Shown: positions 38,301 to 49,090, numbered from the stretch's first letter. The stretch: 64,000 nucleotides of DNA from Lucinisca nassula (GCA_963580285.1 OY757020.1:98521497-98585496); one strand, 5' to 3'. A program made the numbers and translations. Notes: generated from the letters alone by a model not told the origin.

Positions 38301-41058
38301 TAGAAAGAGTCCTTGTTGGAAACAGTCTATTAAACATATATACAGAAGTGTCCGAGCTGGAAACAGCCTATTAAACATAGCTACAAAAAGTGTCCATGCT
38401 GTGAACAGTCTATTAAACATAGCTACATGAAGTGTCCTTGGTGGGAACAGTCTGTTAAAAATGGCTACAGAAAGTGTCCTTGGTGGGAACATTCTATTAA
38501 ACATAGCTACAAAAAGTGTCCATGCTGGGAACAGTCTATTAAACATAGCTACATGAAGTGTCCTTGGTGGGAACAGTCTGTTAAAAACGGCTACAGAAAG
38601 TGTCCTTGGTGGGAACATTCTATTAAACATAGCAACAAACAGTGTCCATGCTTGGAACAGTCTATTAAACATAGCTACATGAAGTGTCCATGCTGGGAAC
38701 AGTCTACTAAACATAGCTACATGAAGTGTCCTTGTAGGAAACAGTCTGTTAAAAATGTCTACAGAAAGTGTCCTTGGTGGGAACATTCTATTTAACATAA
38801 CTACAAAAAGTGTCCATGCTGGGAACAGTCTATTAAACATAGCTACATGAAGTGTCCTTGGTGGGAACAGTCTGTTAAAAACGGCTACAGAAAGTGTCCT
38901 TGGTGGGGACATTCTATGAAACATAGCTACAGAAATTGTCCTTGGTGGGAACAGTTTATTAAACATACGTATTGAAAGAGTCCTTGTTGGAAACAGTCTA
39001 TTAAACATATATACAGAAGTGTCCGTGCTGGAAACAGCCTATTAAACATAAGTACAAAAAGTGTCCATGCTGGGAACAGTCTATTAAACATAGCTACGTG
39101 AAGTGTCCTTGGTGGGAACAGTCTGTTAAAAATGGCTAGAGAAAGTGTCCTTGGTGGGAACATTCTATTAAACATAGCTACAAAAAGTGTCCATGCTGGG
39201 AACAGTCTATTAAACATAGCTACATGAAGTGTCCTTGGTGGGAACAGTCTGTTAAAAACGGCTACAGAAAGTGTCCTTGGTGGGAACATTCTATTAAACA
39301 TAGCTACAAAAAGTGTCCATGCTTGGATCAGTCTATTAAACATAGCTACATGAAGTGTCCATGCTGGGAACAGTCTCTTAAACATAGCTACATGAAGTGT
39401 CCTTGGTGGGAACAGTCTGTTAAAAACGGCTACAGAAAGTGTCCTTGGTGGGAACATTCTATTAAACATAACTACAAAAAGTGTCCTTGGTGGGAACAGT
39501 TTATTAAACATACGTATAGAAAGAGTCCTTGTTGGAAACAGTCTATTAAACATATATACAGAAGTGTCCGTGCTGGAAACAGCATATTAAACAAAGCTAC
39601 AAAAAGTGTCCATGCTGGGAACAGTCTATTAAACATAGCTACATGAAGTGTCCTTGGTGGGAACAGTCTGATAAAAATGGCTACAGAAAGTGTCCTTGGT
39701 GGGAACATTCTATTAAACATAGCCACAAAACGTGTCCATGCTGGGAACAGTCTATTAAACATAGCTACATGAAGTGTCCTTGGTGGGAACAGTCTGTTAA
39801 AAACGGCTACAGAAAGTGTCCTTGGTGGGAACATTCTATTAAACATAGCTACATGAAGTGTCCATGCTGGGAACAGTCTAATAAACATAGCTACATGAAG
39901 TGTCCTTGGTGGGAACAGTCTGTTAAAAATGTCAACAGAAAGTGTCCTTGGTGGGAACATTCTATTAAACATAACTACAAAAAGTGTCCATGCTGGGAAC
40001 AGTCTATTAAACATAGCTACATGAAGTGTCCATGCCGGGAACAGTCTTTTAAACATAGCTACATGAAGTGTCCTTGGTGGGAACAGTCTGTTAAAAACGG
40101 CTACAGAAAGTGTCCTTGGTGGGGACATTCTATTAAACATAGCTACAGAAAGAGTCCTTGGTGGGAACAGTTTATTAAACATACGTTTAGAAAGAGTCCT
40201 TGTTGGAAACAGTCTATTAAACATATATACAGAAGTGTCCGTGCTGGAAACAGCCTATTAAACATAGCTACAAAAAGTGTCCTTAGTGGGAACAGTCTGT
40301 TAAAAATGGCTACAGAAAGTGTCCTTGGTGGGAACATTCTACTAAACATAGCTACAGAAAGTGTCCTTGGTGGGAACAGTTTATTAAACATACGTATAGA
40401 AAGAGACCTTGTTGGAAACAGTCTATTAAACTTATATACAGAAGTGTCCGTGATGGAAACAGCCTATTAAACATAGCTACAAAAAGTGTCCATGCTGGGA
40501 ACAGTCTATTAAACATAGCTACAGAAAGTGTGCTTGGTGGGAACTTCTTATTAAACATACGTATAGAAAGTGCGCTTGTTGGAAACAGTCTATTAAACAT
40601 ACCAACAGAAGTATCCGTGCTGGGAACAATATATTCAACATACTTACAGAAAGTGTCATTGATGGGAACAGTCTATTAAACATAGCTGCAGAAAGTGTCC
40701 TTGCTGGGTACAGACTATGAAGCGTACTACAGAAAGTGTCCGTGGTGGGAACAGTCTTTTAAATATACCTATAGAAAGTGTCCATGCTAGGACCAGTCTT
40801 TTAATGATAGCTTTAGAAAGTGTCCGTGCTGGAAAATGTTTACTAACCATAACTACGAAAAGTGTCCTTGGTGGGAACAGTCTATTTAACATACCTATAT
40901 AATTGTCCGGGCTGGGAACAGTCTATAAACATACCTACAGAAGTGTCTGTGCTTGGAACAGTCTATAAAACATACCTACAGAAAGTGTCCTTGGTGGGAA
41001 CAGTCTATTAAATATACCTATATAAATTGTCCTTGATGGGAACAATCTATTAAAGGAG
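26400..41058 (-). repeat. 42-bp satellite array, right (inverted relative to left)
   Basis: About 349 monomers in the orientation opposite to 1-14,766. The dominant higher-order unit is a 126-bp trimer: a CCATGCTGGGAACAGTC type, a CCTTGGTGGGAACAGTCTGT type with TTAAAAACGGC, and a CCTTGGTGGGAACATTC type. It is periodically interrupted by a block carrying the 41-bp marker (AGAGTCCTTGTTGGAAACAG). Larger repeats have offsets of 965 bp (27,500-31,400), 2,517 bp (30,460-32,220 versus 32,977-34,737) and 1,341 bp (36,538-37,089 versus 37,879-38,430). Spurious frames reach 363 aa (35,621-36,712, plus) and 328 aa (28,462-29,448, minus) and overlap each other on opposite strands. Confidence 0.97.
40540..41058 (-). 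repeat. Degenerate outer edge of the right satellite array
   Basis: Monomers here are diverged (for example GTCCATGCTAGGACCAGTC, GTGCTGGAAAATGTTTACTA) and the array ends at about 41,058 within AACAATCTATTAAAGGAGTC. This is the only outer array boundary inside the window. Confidence 0.85.
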
Positions 41059-41841
41059 TCCATGTATGGAATCCACCAATCGCTAAAAACAATCGCAGGA
41101 AATTGTTCAAATGTCTAGTTTGCTTTAAATCATGTGTATTAAATAATGCTAAAAGGGATGCCCTTTGAGAACCATGAACCATGAACGCATTCAAAAACGA
41201 AAATAGCAGAATGCATTTGTTGTTTGGACCAGACAAGCTTGTTTCTGCCATCAAGGTCTCATCAGTAGCCCTAAAAGAAATGCTGAAAACGAGTATCAGC
41301 GGTTACGAGTATCAGCGTAAAACGTGGAAAATGACGATGAAAGTTGACGTTACGTCAGAAGAAATTTCCAGTTTAATTTAACGTCATGCGGCAAATTTTG
41401 TTTACGGATTATTTTGCTCCAGACAAGTGGAAAGTGCATGGATTTGTATGCGGTTTGTAGCCTGCTTCCACAATAGAATAATTTTTGTCTTTTAGTCAGA
41501 ATGTTTCTTTTGTAAGGACTCATTGATTTTTAATTAGCTGGGTTAAATGCTTCTTTAAATGGACATTTTAATGACTCCTTTGATATTCATTTGGGATCAC
41601 GATACAATAAAAAACATCCCTTCGAATTCAACGTTGTTCTTCTTCTTTGTCCTGATGCAAAATAAATAGATGACTGACGGATGTTTTTAAGGTAACCGGG
41701 CGCCAAGGGCACATAGGGGCTACCCCCAGTTCGCCAGCTGGGATTAGTTGGAGGTACTGCTCTTTTCCCTAGGCTGCCAATATGCTGACTCCTGTCTGCT
41801 TGACAGTTATCAGCTAGCCGATTGGGAGTTAGGTGACTTCA
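41059..41841. other. Unassigned AT-rich spacer
   Basis: No supported feature. Short frames (for example 41,181-41,381) have no recognisable domain. GCGGTTACGAGTATCAGCG near 41,300 contains a short local duplication (GAGTATCAGCG twice). Confidence 0.4.
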
Positions 41842-42575
41842 TTCGCGGATTGTTGTTGTTTTCCAGTTTCCCCGTGTCGCGGGTCGTCAGCTGGTGGGGT
41901 CCCAGGGAACGAATCCATGCTGGCACTACACCGTAGCCGTTCGGTGGTACCCCCATTCCCCGTTGCCGGTGAACAGGGAGACCATTGCTCGGCTCCAGCC
42001 CCGCCCGTCCATGTTTGTCGTCTCACGTCTCAGGTGTCTCCGAGCCCACGGGCATCCCCTTGCCCTGTAGCCAATCGCCGAGCTCCGTCCTGAGAGGTTT
42101 GTGAAACGGTGCCGTGACCTTTCCAGGTCTCGGTTGGGCTTATATTTTGTCTTCCTGTTTGCTTCAGGAGTACATGTGTCCTGTCGCTAAAGGGCATCTT
42201 TAAATGTAGGAGTTTCTGGGCTAGGCGTGCTTCATATTTCAAGGGCTGTGGATATGTTGCACAGTTCCAATGTGAGCCTTTGTTTTTGTGCAACATAGTT
42301 TAGTTGTAGTAATTTGGAACTCCGCTCTAAAGGTTTGGCTGCGTGATTGCACTGCGTTTAAGTTGTAGCAGTGCTGTGCCTTGGGTTTTTGCGGTTTTCC
42401 GCAAAGGGGTGTGGGTTGCTTTGTGTAACAGGGTAGGCTCCGAGTTTGAACTTATCATTAAGGGGATCGTTTAGCAGTTAATTTTGTTTGAAAGTTCCAT
42501 TGCGATTTGGAAGACGTTTCTAAAGTTTGCTATACACGTTTCCATGTTACGTGTTATGCACCTTATATTCAATCA
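41842..42575 (+). repeat. 0.72-kb direct repeat, copy 1 (possible LTR-like unit)
   Basis: About 95% identical by eye to 44,494-45,209 at offset about 2,642 bp. Shared landmarks are TTCCAGTTTCCCCGTGTCGC, GAACGAATCCATGCTGGC, CCTTGCCCTGTAGCCAATCG and GTAACAGGGTAGGCTCC. There is no obvious TG..CA termini, primer-binding site or polypurine tract, so LTR identity is unproven. Frames within it (41,833-42,093 and the minus-strand partners) are also present in copy 2 but with no known domain. Confidence 0.8.
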
Positions 42576-44484
42576 GGGGATTCGAGACAAAGTTTTTTAG
42601 CCATTTAGTGGTGCTTATTTGCACCACAAAATTGTAGAGTCCATCCATTTCTTTCTTCTAGCTTGTAGCTTCAGCTGCATCTACACCCTCACGCCAGCAC
42701 CATGTCTGTGGATGTCGTCTACGCTTTTTGTATCAATTTTGATATTGGTATTTTTTTTTTTTTTTTTTTTTTTTTTGATTTTTGCATATTGTTGTAACGT
42801 ATGTAAATTTTTACATTATTTGGTCTGTGCCCCCAGCTTATTGAGTATATATGCGGGCGGATGTGCTCGCCCCGCCACGGACCTGTCGTGTTTGTTTTTC
42901 TTGTACTTTAAAGATGGTGTTGTCCGTTTTGGGGCAAGCCCACCCGCTCTCTTATGCTGGGTAGGACAGTTTTTGTACCTGCAAGGACGTGCTTGTAGAT
43001 TATATTTTGTGATTTTTGTTTATTCTGTACATACAACATATAGTATAGTGTGACGGCCTCCGCCGTCTCGGGCCCAAGTTCGTGTTTATTTTAGTTTGTG
43101 GGTGACCTCTATCGCGGAGGATGTGGAAGTAGGTCAATCTCCTTTTCTGCATTTTTTTGTTTAAGTTAGGAAAATGTGGTGCCCTCCTCCACGTAGGATG
43201 TCATTTTCTGTGGGACCGTAAGTGGGTCATTCTGAGTCGCCATGTTTACATGTCATTATCGCATCCTACGTGAAGGAAGGCAGCATAGGAGGAATTGTAT
43301 TCCTACCTAGTCGTTTGAGGGCCCGAGATATCGTATGCCGATCTCGTTAGCAATGCAGTTAGTACAAATTCATATAATCATGTAGGTCGCATACAAGCGT
43401 CCGCCTGCGCATGTGCGCAGTCGAGCACCCCTATGCGATCTTGTTTTTATGTGTCATATTTACAGTTAACAATGTTTGAAATCGCTTTTTGGGAACTAAA
43501 CTCTTCTTTTTCTTCTTCTATCTCCAGATTTTTTATCTCTCTTTTCCTATACTATCCTCTCTACGGGATTCCTACTCTACAACTATTCTACAACTATCGC
43601 TTTATCTACCTAATTGAGCATTGCGTGGGTGGATGTATGTTGTTTTAGTTTTGCGTGGGTGGTTGTGTGTTGATGCCCTCCTTCAGGGTCGCGCTAAGTC
43701 ATGCCCTAGTTAGTTAGTTTATTTCCCTTATCTGTATAAATATATGGTCGTCTTGACCGTCCGTTTTAATTACGGTCATGGCGCGATCTGCTGTTTTTTG
43801 GTGATTCTTATGTTAAACGACAAGGGCAGTACCGAGGGCTGTTTGATGTACCAGGCGAGGTTCGGTTTTTCGGCCATGGTGGTATGCGCGTCGCGAGCTA
43901 TGATGTTGACTTGTGGGACAGCGTTTCATATTTTCCGAAGGCAAAGTTGGGACAGCGAAGGCCGCCTCCACAGGCACTATTATAGGGACCGTATTCATTT
44001 GTCAAGAGAGAGACAGAAGCAATACCATGTGTGCTTAGAGAGAGCCTTCCTGTGATTTTTCTGCTAGTCAGGTGTTTATAAAAGGGTCCTTTTGTGGCCC
44101 CCAGATCATTCCGTTTGGGTAACCTTATAATGTACATCCTTTATTCGAAAGCGAAAAAAAAGAAAAACAAAGAGATGTGATAAGCCCTATTGTTTCTTAT
44201 TTCTGTCCCACTAATCTATGTGCATTCCTGAAGGAGAGCCTTTTGTTTGCTAGTGTGTTGGTGTGCCGTTCTCCTTTGGGTTGTGTGGCTCTCGATCAGC
44301 CAGGATTTTGACGCAACGCTGCTCAGTGCCAAAGTCCTAAGACCGCAAACCCCAGCAATACATCTCGTCCTGAAATTGAAAACCCCGTCCTCATTTCCTG
44401 TGACATTAGATTGAGCAAAGAAATCGCGTTTATCTCCCCTTGGTATCCTAGTGCTGTCAGTTTTAGTTCCCTCCTAGCGGGGCC
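42576..44484. other. 1.9-kb interval between the direct repeats
   Basis: No reverse transcriptase, integrase or other recognised coding sequence. It holds a poly-T run of about 27 (42,749-42,776), two inverted CACGTAGGATG words (43,178-43,194 and 43,261-43,280), and AT-rich sequence. The frames at 42,619-43,053 (144 aa, Phe-rich across the poly-T) and 43,744-44,055 (103 aa) match nothing I know. Confidence 0.4.
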
Positions 44485-44493
44485 GTTCGCTGA

Positions 44494-45209
44494 TATTGTT
44501 GTTTTCCAGTTTCCCCGTGTCGCGGGTCGTCAGCTGGTGGGGTCCCAGGGAACGAATCCATGCTGGCACTACACCGTAGCCGTTCGGTGGTACCCCTATT
44601 CCCCGTTGCCGGTGAACAGGGAGACCATCGCTCGGCTCCAGCCCCGTCCGTCCATGTTTGTCGTCTCACGTCTCAGGTGTCTCTGAGCCCACGGGCATCC
44701 CCTTGCCCTGTAGCCAATCGCCGAGCTCCGTCCTGAGAGGTTTGTGAAACGGTGCCGTGACCTTTCCAGGTCTCGGTGGGGCTTATATTTTGCCTTCCCG
44801 TTTGCTTCAGGAGTGCATGTGTCCTGTCGCTAAAGGGCATCTTTATTGATTGGAGATTCTGTGCTAGGCGTGCTCTATTTTTCAAGGGCTGTGGATGTGT
44901 TGCACAGTTCCAATGTGAGCCTTTGTTTTGGTGCAACATAGTTTAGTTGTAGTAATTTGGAACTCCATTCTAAAGGTTTGGCTACGTGATTGCCTGCGTT
45001 TAAGTTATAGCAGTGCTGTGCCTTGGGTTTTTGCGGTTTGCCGCAAAGGGGTGTGGGTTGTTTTGTGTAACAGGGTAGGCTCCGAGTTTGACCTTATCAT
45101 AAAGGGGATCGTTTAGCAGTTAATTTTGTTTGAAAGTTTCATTGCGATTTGGAAGACGTTTTTAAAGATTGCGTTTCCATGCTACGTGTTATGCACCTTA
45201 TACTCCATC
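44494..45209 (+). repeat. 0.72-kb direct repeat, copy 2
   Basis: Second copy of the 41,842-42,575 unit. This copy alone is bounded by an 11-bp direct repeat CCGTTCGCTGA at 44,483-44,493 and 45,210-45,220, which looks like a target-site duplication around a solo insertion. Confidence 0.8.
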
Positions 45210-45811
45210 CCGTTCGCTGAGGACCGCAACTTACTATATATTAGTATCAAAATAATTTCAACTATGAAAAGGTTTATTACCAGCAAATATTTTATCACCA
45301 ATACAAACTGGAATAGATTCATAAAACTTTATGTTAGGCATATTTTTATGTATTTTTTAATTGAAATCCTTTAATCAAAATTAAAGTGATTAACCAAACT
45401 ATTGCAAAATATGCAGAGTGTTGATTTTTTTTTTTTGTTTGTTTTGATTTGTTACGCCCCTTGAAAGTCTTATAAATAACTCAGTATGACACGCCAACTA
45501 TTCAACAGAAATGCGAGGCGTTATCAAATTTCATAACAGTCATAAAAATAAATAACTTTTAATAAACGACGACTGTTATTCGCTTGACCCAAAATGAAGA
45601 GAATAGAACACGATACATTTAAATTAATATGCAAAGATAACCCAAATTTTATGGTTTTCTGTATCTGCAACTGATAATTTCCAGTGTGCCCACCACGGAC
45701 ACTTTGTTCCGGCGAACGACTGTTCCCACGAGCGACATCATGTTGTGTGTTGCAAATATACCCTACTCCCAAAATGGCTACTTTCCTGACGAAAATCTGT
45801 GATACTTTTCT
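45210..45811. other. AT-rich spacer with a satellite-like stretch
   Basis: No gene is seen. 45,681-45,765 carries CCACCACGGACACTTTGTTC and CGACTGTTCCCACGAGC, resembling one 42-bp monomer plus flank and also 15,551-15,620. The rest is AT-rich with a poly-T run near 45,427. Confidence 0.4.
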
Positions 45812-45920
45812 TATTTATACTGCAAACATAGGTTTCGGGTACTCGTTAGAACCGCCTTATTGGGGCGGTTCTAACGGGTGCCCACAACCTATGTCTTGCA
45901 GCAGAAATAAGAAAAAATAT
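45812..45920. repeat. Snap-back palindrome P1
   Basis: Near-perfect inverted repeat: TTCTTATTT, CAAACATAGG, GGGTACTCGTTAGAACCGCC, a short loop, then the complement ending AAATAAGAA. It could fold into a hairpin of about 50 bp. Adjacent right-hand sequence (TAAACCCCAGTTTTCTC..., 45,935-46,005) also recurs next to other copies, so the hairpin is the core of a longer element. Confidence 0.88.
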
Positions 45921-46147
45921 TGGTTACCCACGTAAACCCCAGTTTTCTCTGTATAAAGTGGCGTTTAGGGGGTGTTCATTTCACGGACTTGTTCACGTGA
46001 TGAGGTTTCCTGAAGTTATCGACTTTCTGATAAGCGCTACTGTTGGCATTTTAAAATTTGTTAGCAGGGCAAACACCATTCTGTGCTGATCTTAGCAGAC
46101 TAATTGCCTCGTTTGTTTGTATTCTAATTTCATGCTCAAGTGAATTA

Positions 46148-46339
46148 TTATTTCACTCATATCGAGCCGATCGTTAATCAGAGGTGGGCGAAAACTGGAG
46201 TACCTGGAGAAAAACCACCTGACCTTCTGTTGCAGAACTTGGCGTCTCACATGTTACCCGAGCGAGGTCCGAACCCACAGCGGTGAGGGACCTTATGATT
46301 AAGAGTCAACGTTCATATCCAGTAGGGCACGGAGGCCCG
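46148..46339 (-). mobile_element. tRNA-derived SINE (family M), copy M1
   Basis: Reverse complement of the M5 SINE: tRNA-like head (GGCCTCCGTGCCC...) at the right end, then AGTTCTGCAACAGAAGGTC, then a core with TTTTTCTCCAGGTACTCCAG, and the TCGGCTCGATATGAGTG end. Diverged, with degraded box B and no poly-A tail. Confidence 0.8.
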
Positions 46340-46389
46340 TTAAACCCCAGTTTATACAGAGAAAACTAGGGTTTACGAGGATATACATT

Positions 46390-46526
46390 GTTTTGCTAAT
46401 TTCTGCTCTGAGACATAGGTTGTGGGCAGTCGTAAAAACCGCCTGTTCTAACGAGTACCGACAACATTGAGGCGGTTCTAACGAGTACCCACAGCCTATG
46501 TTTGCAGTATAAATAAGAAAAAAAAA
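46390..46526. repeat. Snap-back palindrome P2
   Basis: Same family as P1, with an internal partial duplication (TTCTAACGAGTACCGACAAC followed by the usual right arm). Flanked on the left by the accompanying TAAACCCCAGTTTATACAG segment. Confidence 0.8.
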
Positions 46527-46529
46527 TCA

Positions 46530-46778
46530 GGGGCCAGTTGTTCAAAGCATCGTTAGCTTAACGAGCTCGTTAGTGGTCATATTGTTAACTGTTGTGGCAA
46601 GTTTAATATTAAAAATTTTGGTATTTTTGCTGAAAAAAAATGTGAGCAGCTTTTGCAAATGCCAAAGCTGCTCACATTTTTTTTTCAGCAAAAATATTAG
46701 AATATTTGCCATAATAAATGATCAAAGTTTTAACGATACGTTAACTAACGACGTCGTTAGTTTTGAACAACTGGCCCC
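46530..46778. mobile_element. MITE T1, 249 bp, 17-bp terminal inverted repeats
   Basis: Termini GGGGCCAGTTGTTCAAA and its exact complement at 46,762-46,778. The centre is a second near-perfect palindrome of about 32-bp arms (46,622-46,653 and 46,664-46,696) around GTGAGCAGCTTT. GTTAGCTTAACGAGCTCG and the opposite-end ACGACGTCGTTAG also pair. It is non-coding, and the structure is that of a DNA-transposon-derived MITE. Confidence 0.85.
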
Positions 46779-46853
46779 AGAAAATTAGCTATTCTGGAGA
46801 TGTGAAAAATGCACTATGGCGCACGGGTATGTTTTCCTAATGAAGAACAATTA

Positions 46854-47359
46854 TAACACAGCGCGCCTATATAGGCAATGTAATTAAGAAATAGATCAGC
46901 TCTAACTGTGATTTGTTGAGCAACAAGTCACAGTCTGGAGGTCAGTTGTAAAGTAGATCCAATCACGAGCGCGTAGCGCGCGTGATTTGTCTACTTACAA
47001 CTGACCGACAAACTGTAATTTATTTCTCAACAAATCACAAACTAGAGCCGATCTATTTCGATATTGACAGGCTGAAAATCGGCTTTAATGCTGTGTCTCC
47101 TTCCAAATTTCACAACTTTCCGCCAGTGTTAGAAGAAATGCCGCTAAAATGATCGACTGAAACACATGCATTTATATCCTTTTCTAACGTTTTCGATGCG
47201 AGAATATGACGTTACACCGTGTAACGTCAAGGAAATAGACTAGTGACGTCATAAATTGGCAGTTTTTAATGACGTCACTCGACACGCTCTTCCTTGCCGT
47301 GATTTGTTGTAGAATAAAACACAGTTATTTTCCATTGCCTATATAGGCGCGCTGTGTTA
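46854..47359. mobile_element. MITE T2, 506 bp, 27-bp perfect terminal inverted repeats
   Basis: The termini at 46,854-46,880 and 47,333-47,359 are exact reverse complements, beginning TAACACAGCGCGCCTATATA. Internally, GTCAGTTGTAA...CAATCACGAGCGCG pairs with CGCGCGTGAT...TTACAACTGAC (46,942-47,005), and CTGTGATTTGTTGAG with CTCAACAAATCAC. GTGACGTCA-type motifs occur near 47,245 and 47,270. No ORF; nonautonomous. Confidence 0.88.
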
Positions 47360-47452
47360 GAATAAGAAAAAGATAAGTTCTAGCTGTGATTTGTTGAGTA
47401 ATAAATCATCGTTTGGAGGTCAGTTGTAATGTAGATCAAATCACGAGCGCAA
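47360..47452 (+). mobile_element. Partial second copy of MITE T2
   Basis: Immediately after T2, 93 bp repeat its left interior (AGCTGTGATTTGTTGAG, GGAGGTCAGTTGTAATGTAG, AATCACGAGCGC) and then stop. This suggests a tandem insertion later truncated. Confidence 0.7.
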
Positions 47453-48195
47453 CTTTTTTAAATATAGAATGTCATTCTAAAATGATTGAAGCTATGATTT
47501 TATCCACAATTTCAGAAAGACAACCCGAGTTTAGAGCTTTACATGCCTTTTATATGTATGTTATTTCGTCTATCTTCAAATTTAACACAGAAATTGGAAT
47601 TCAAATAATTTTAATGAATAATTGAAACTTTTGAACTGGAATCCAGTGACTGACAATTGTGGGAAACATTGGTAGGTGTAATATGTTCTGAATACCTGAT
47701 AAAGCAGCATGCAAATTTGCCCGTGTTTGTGTTATTATTATCCCACTTTTAAAAAATAAAAAAAAAAAAAAAAAAACGTGGTGGTAAACTGGTATAGATC
47801 TGTCCATCCGTCCGTTCGTCCATCCATAAATCATTTTTTTCAAGGGTTTAAACTACAACCCTCACACTTGGCATTATATGCAATCATGCTGACTTGAATC
47901 GTGTAAGAGATAATGACCATTTTCGGCTGGTTGTTCATCTGTTCTTTCAATCTTCTATGTATACTTATTGAGCAAATATTGAAAAATTTCGTCAAAGATT
48001 TCTCAGGAACTCAAAACGCTGAAAGACTCAAACTGGTTGAAGCATGCGAGACGACGGGCTTTCTGGGCTCATTTGTTCATCTATTCTTTCATTCTTCTTT
48101 TCCCCATGCAGACCAATGTTAAATTTTCATTACGCAAACACGCCTATACAAATACATTGCCACCTTTATCGCCGAAAAAAAATTTAAGATGAAAA
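47453..48195. other. Spacer with poly-A run and old dispersed repeat
   Basis: No gene. A-rich tract 47,751-47,776 and CCATCCGTCCGTTCGTCCATCC at 47,806-47,826. A diverged repeat with GTCAAAGATTTCTCAGGAAC recurs near 47,992, 48,402, 48,573, 49,894, 50,010, 50,160 and 50,948. Confidence 0.45.
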
Positions 48196-48201
48196 ATTGT
48201 G

Positions 48202-48317
48202 ATATTTTTCTTATTCTGCTAAAAATATAGATTGTGGGCACTCGTTAGAACCGCCTCATCGAGGCGGTTCTAACGAGTACCCACAATCTATATTTTGGAG
48301 CAGAAATAAGAAAAATA
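48202..48317. repeat. Snap-back palindrome P3 (best preserved)
   Basis: Arms AAATATAGATTGTGGG...ACTCGTTAGAACCGCCTC and their complement around a 4-nt centre ATCG, about 35 bp with a single mismatch, extended outward by TTTTTCTTATT and AATAAGAAAAA. Confidence 0.9.
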
Positions 48318-48400
48318 AGGTATACTCCCGAAAACCCCAGTCTGACTATATAAAAGTGGGACTCAAGGGGGGTCTAAATGATATAGGCGTGTTTTCCTGA

Positions 48401-49090
48401 TGTCGTCCAAGATTTCCGAGGAACGTTTACAACTAGAAGACACACATTTCGTACATGTATGCAATGCACTAATGGTGACTAATATCTTGTGAAGAGATAA
48501 TGGACATTCCCGACATAGTTGTACGTTTGTTCTTTCTGCGTCCTGTCTGTAAAAGGAGTGATTTGTTTTCGTCAAAGCTTTCTCACGAACTATAAAAATA
48601 TGAATAAAAATCAAAAATAAGTTCCTTTAAGAGCAATGAAAACATTCATAAGAAAGAAGATGGGTCATACTACGTAGTTTCGGCTAATAAAGCCTCATCA
48701 GTGACCCTGTAATGATCCGGCAAAAACAGCCAGAGGAAACATACTGCAATTTTGCGAATTTCGAATATGCAGTCAATTCAAAGACTGATATAAATCAAAA
48801 TGGGGTCCAAATAATTAACAATCTGTCTAGAATATGAGTCTAAACCAATAATTTATTTCTGATTTCTCAGAATATTCACGCTGATCTCAAAGGACCAAAA
48901 GTAAAATATAAACTGCACTATGGTTGATGTACGGGGAGACGTTTTACGACCGCCACACGGCACAACACCAGCTGCAGTGAAGCCTCAAACTTGGAATGCA
49001 ATCCAATTATGATGACTTATATCCTGTAAAAGTCATTGTTTATTTGATCTTTCATTTTTTCCTTCTCCCCATATAGGCCAATGTTACAAT
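48401..49090. other. Spacer, nothing recognised
   Basis: AT-rich sequence with a few words of the old GTCAAAG...TTCTCA repeat; no gene or structured element is supported. Confidence 0.4.

Noticed and set aside
42619..43053. 144-aa ORF with a hydrophobic stretch
   Set aside because: The hydrophobic part is the poly-T run read as phenylalanine; no homology or splice signals seen.
41842..45209. LTR retrotransposon
   Set aside because: No gag/pol, primer-binding site, polypurine tract or TG..CA termini were seen; kept only as a direct repeat pair.
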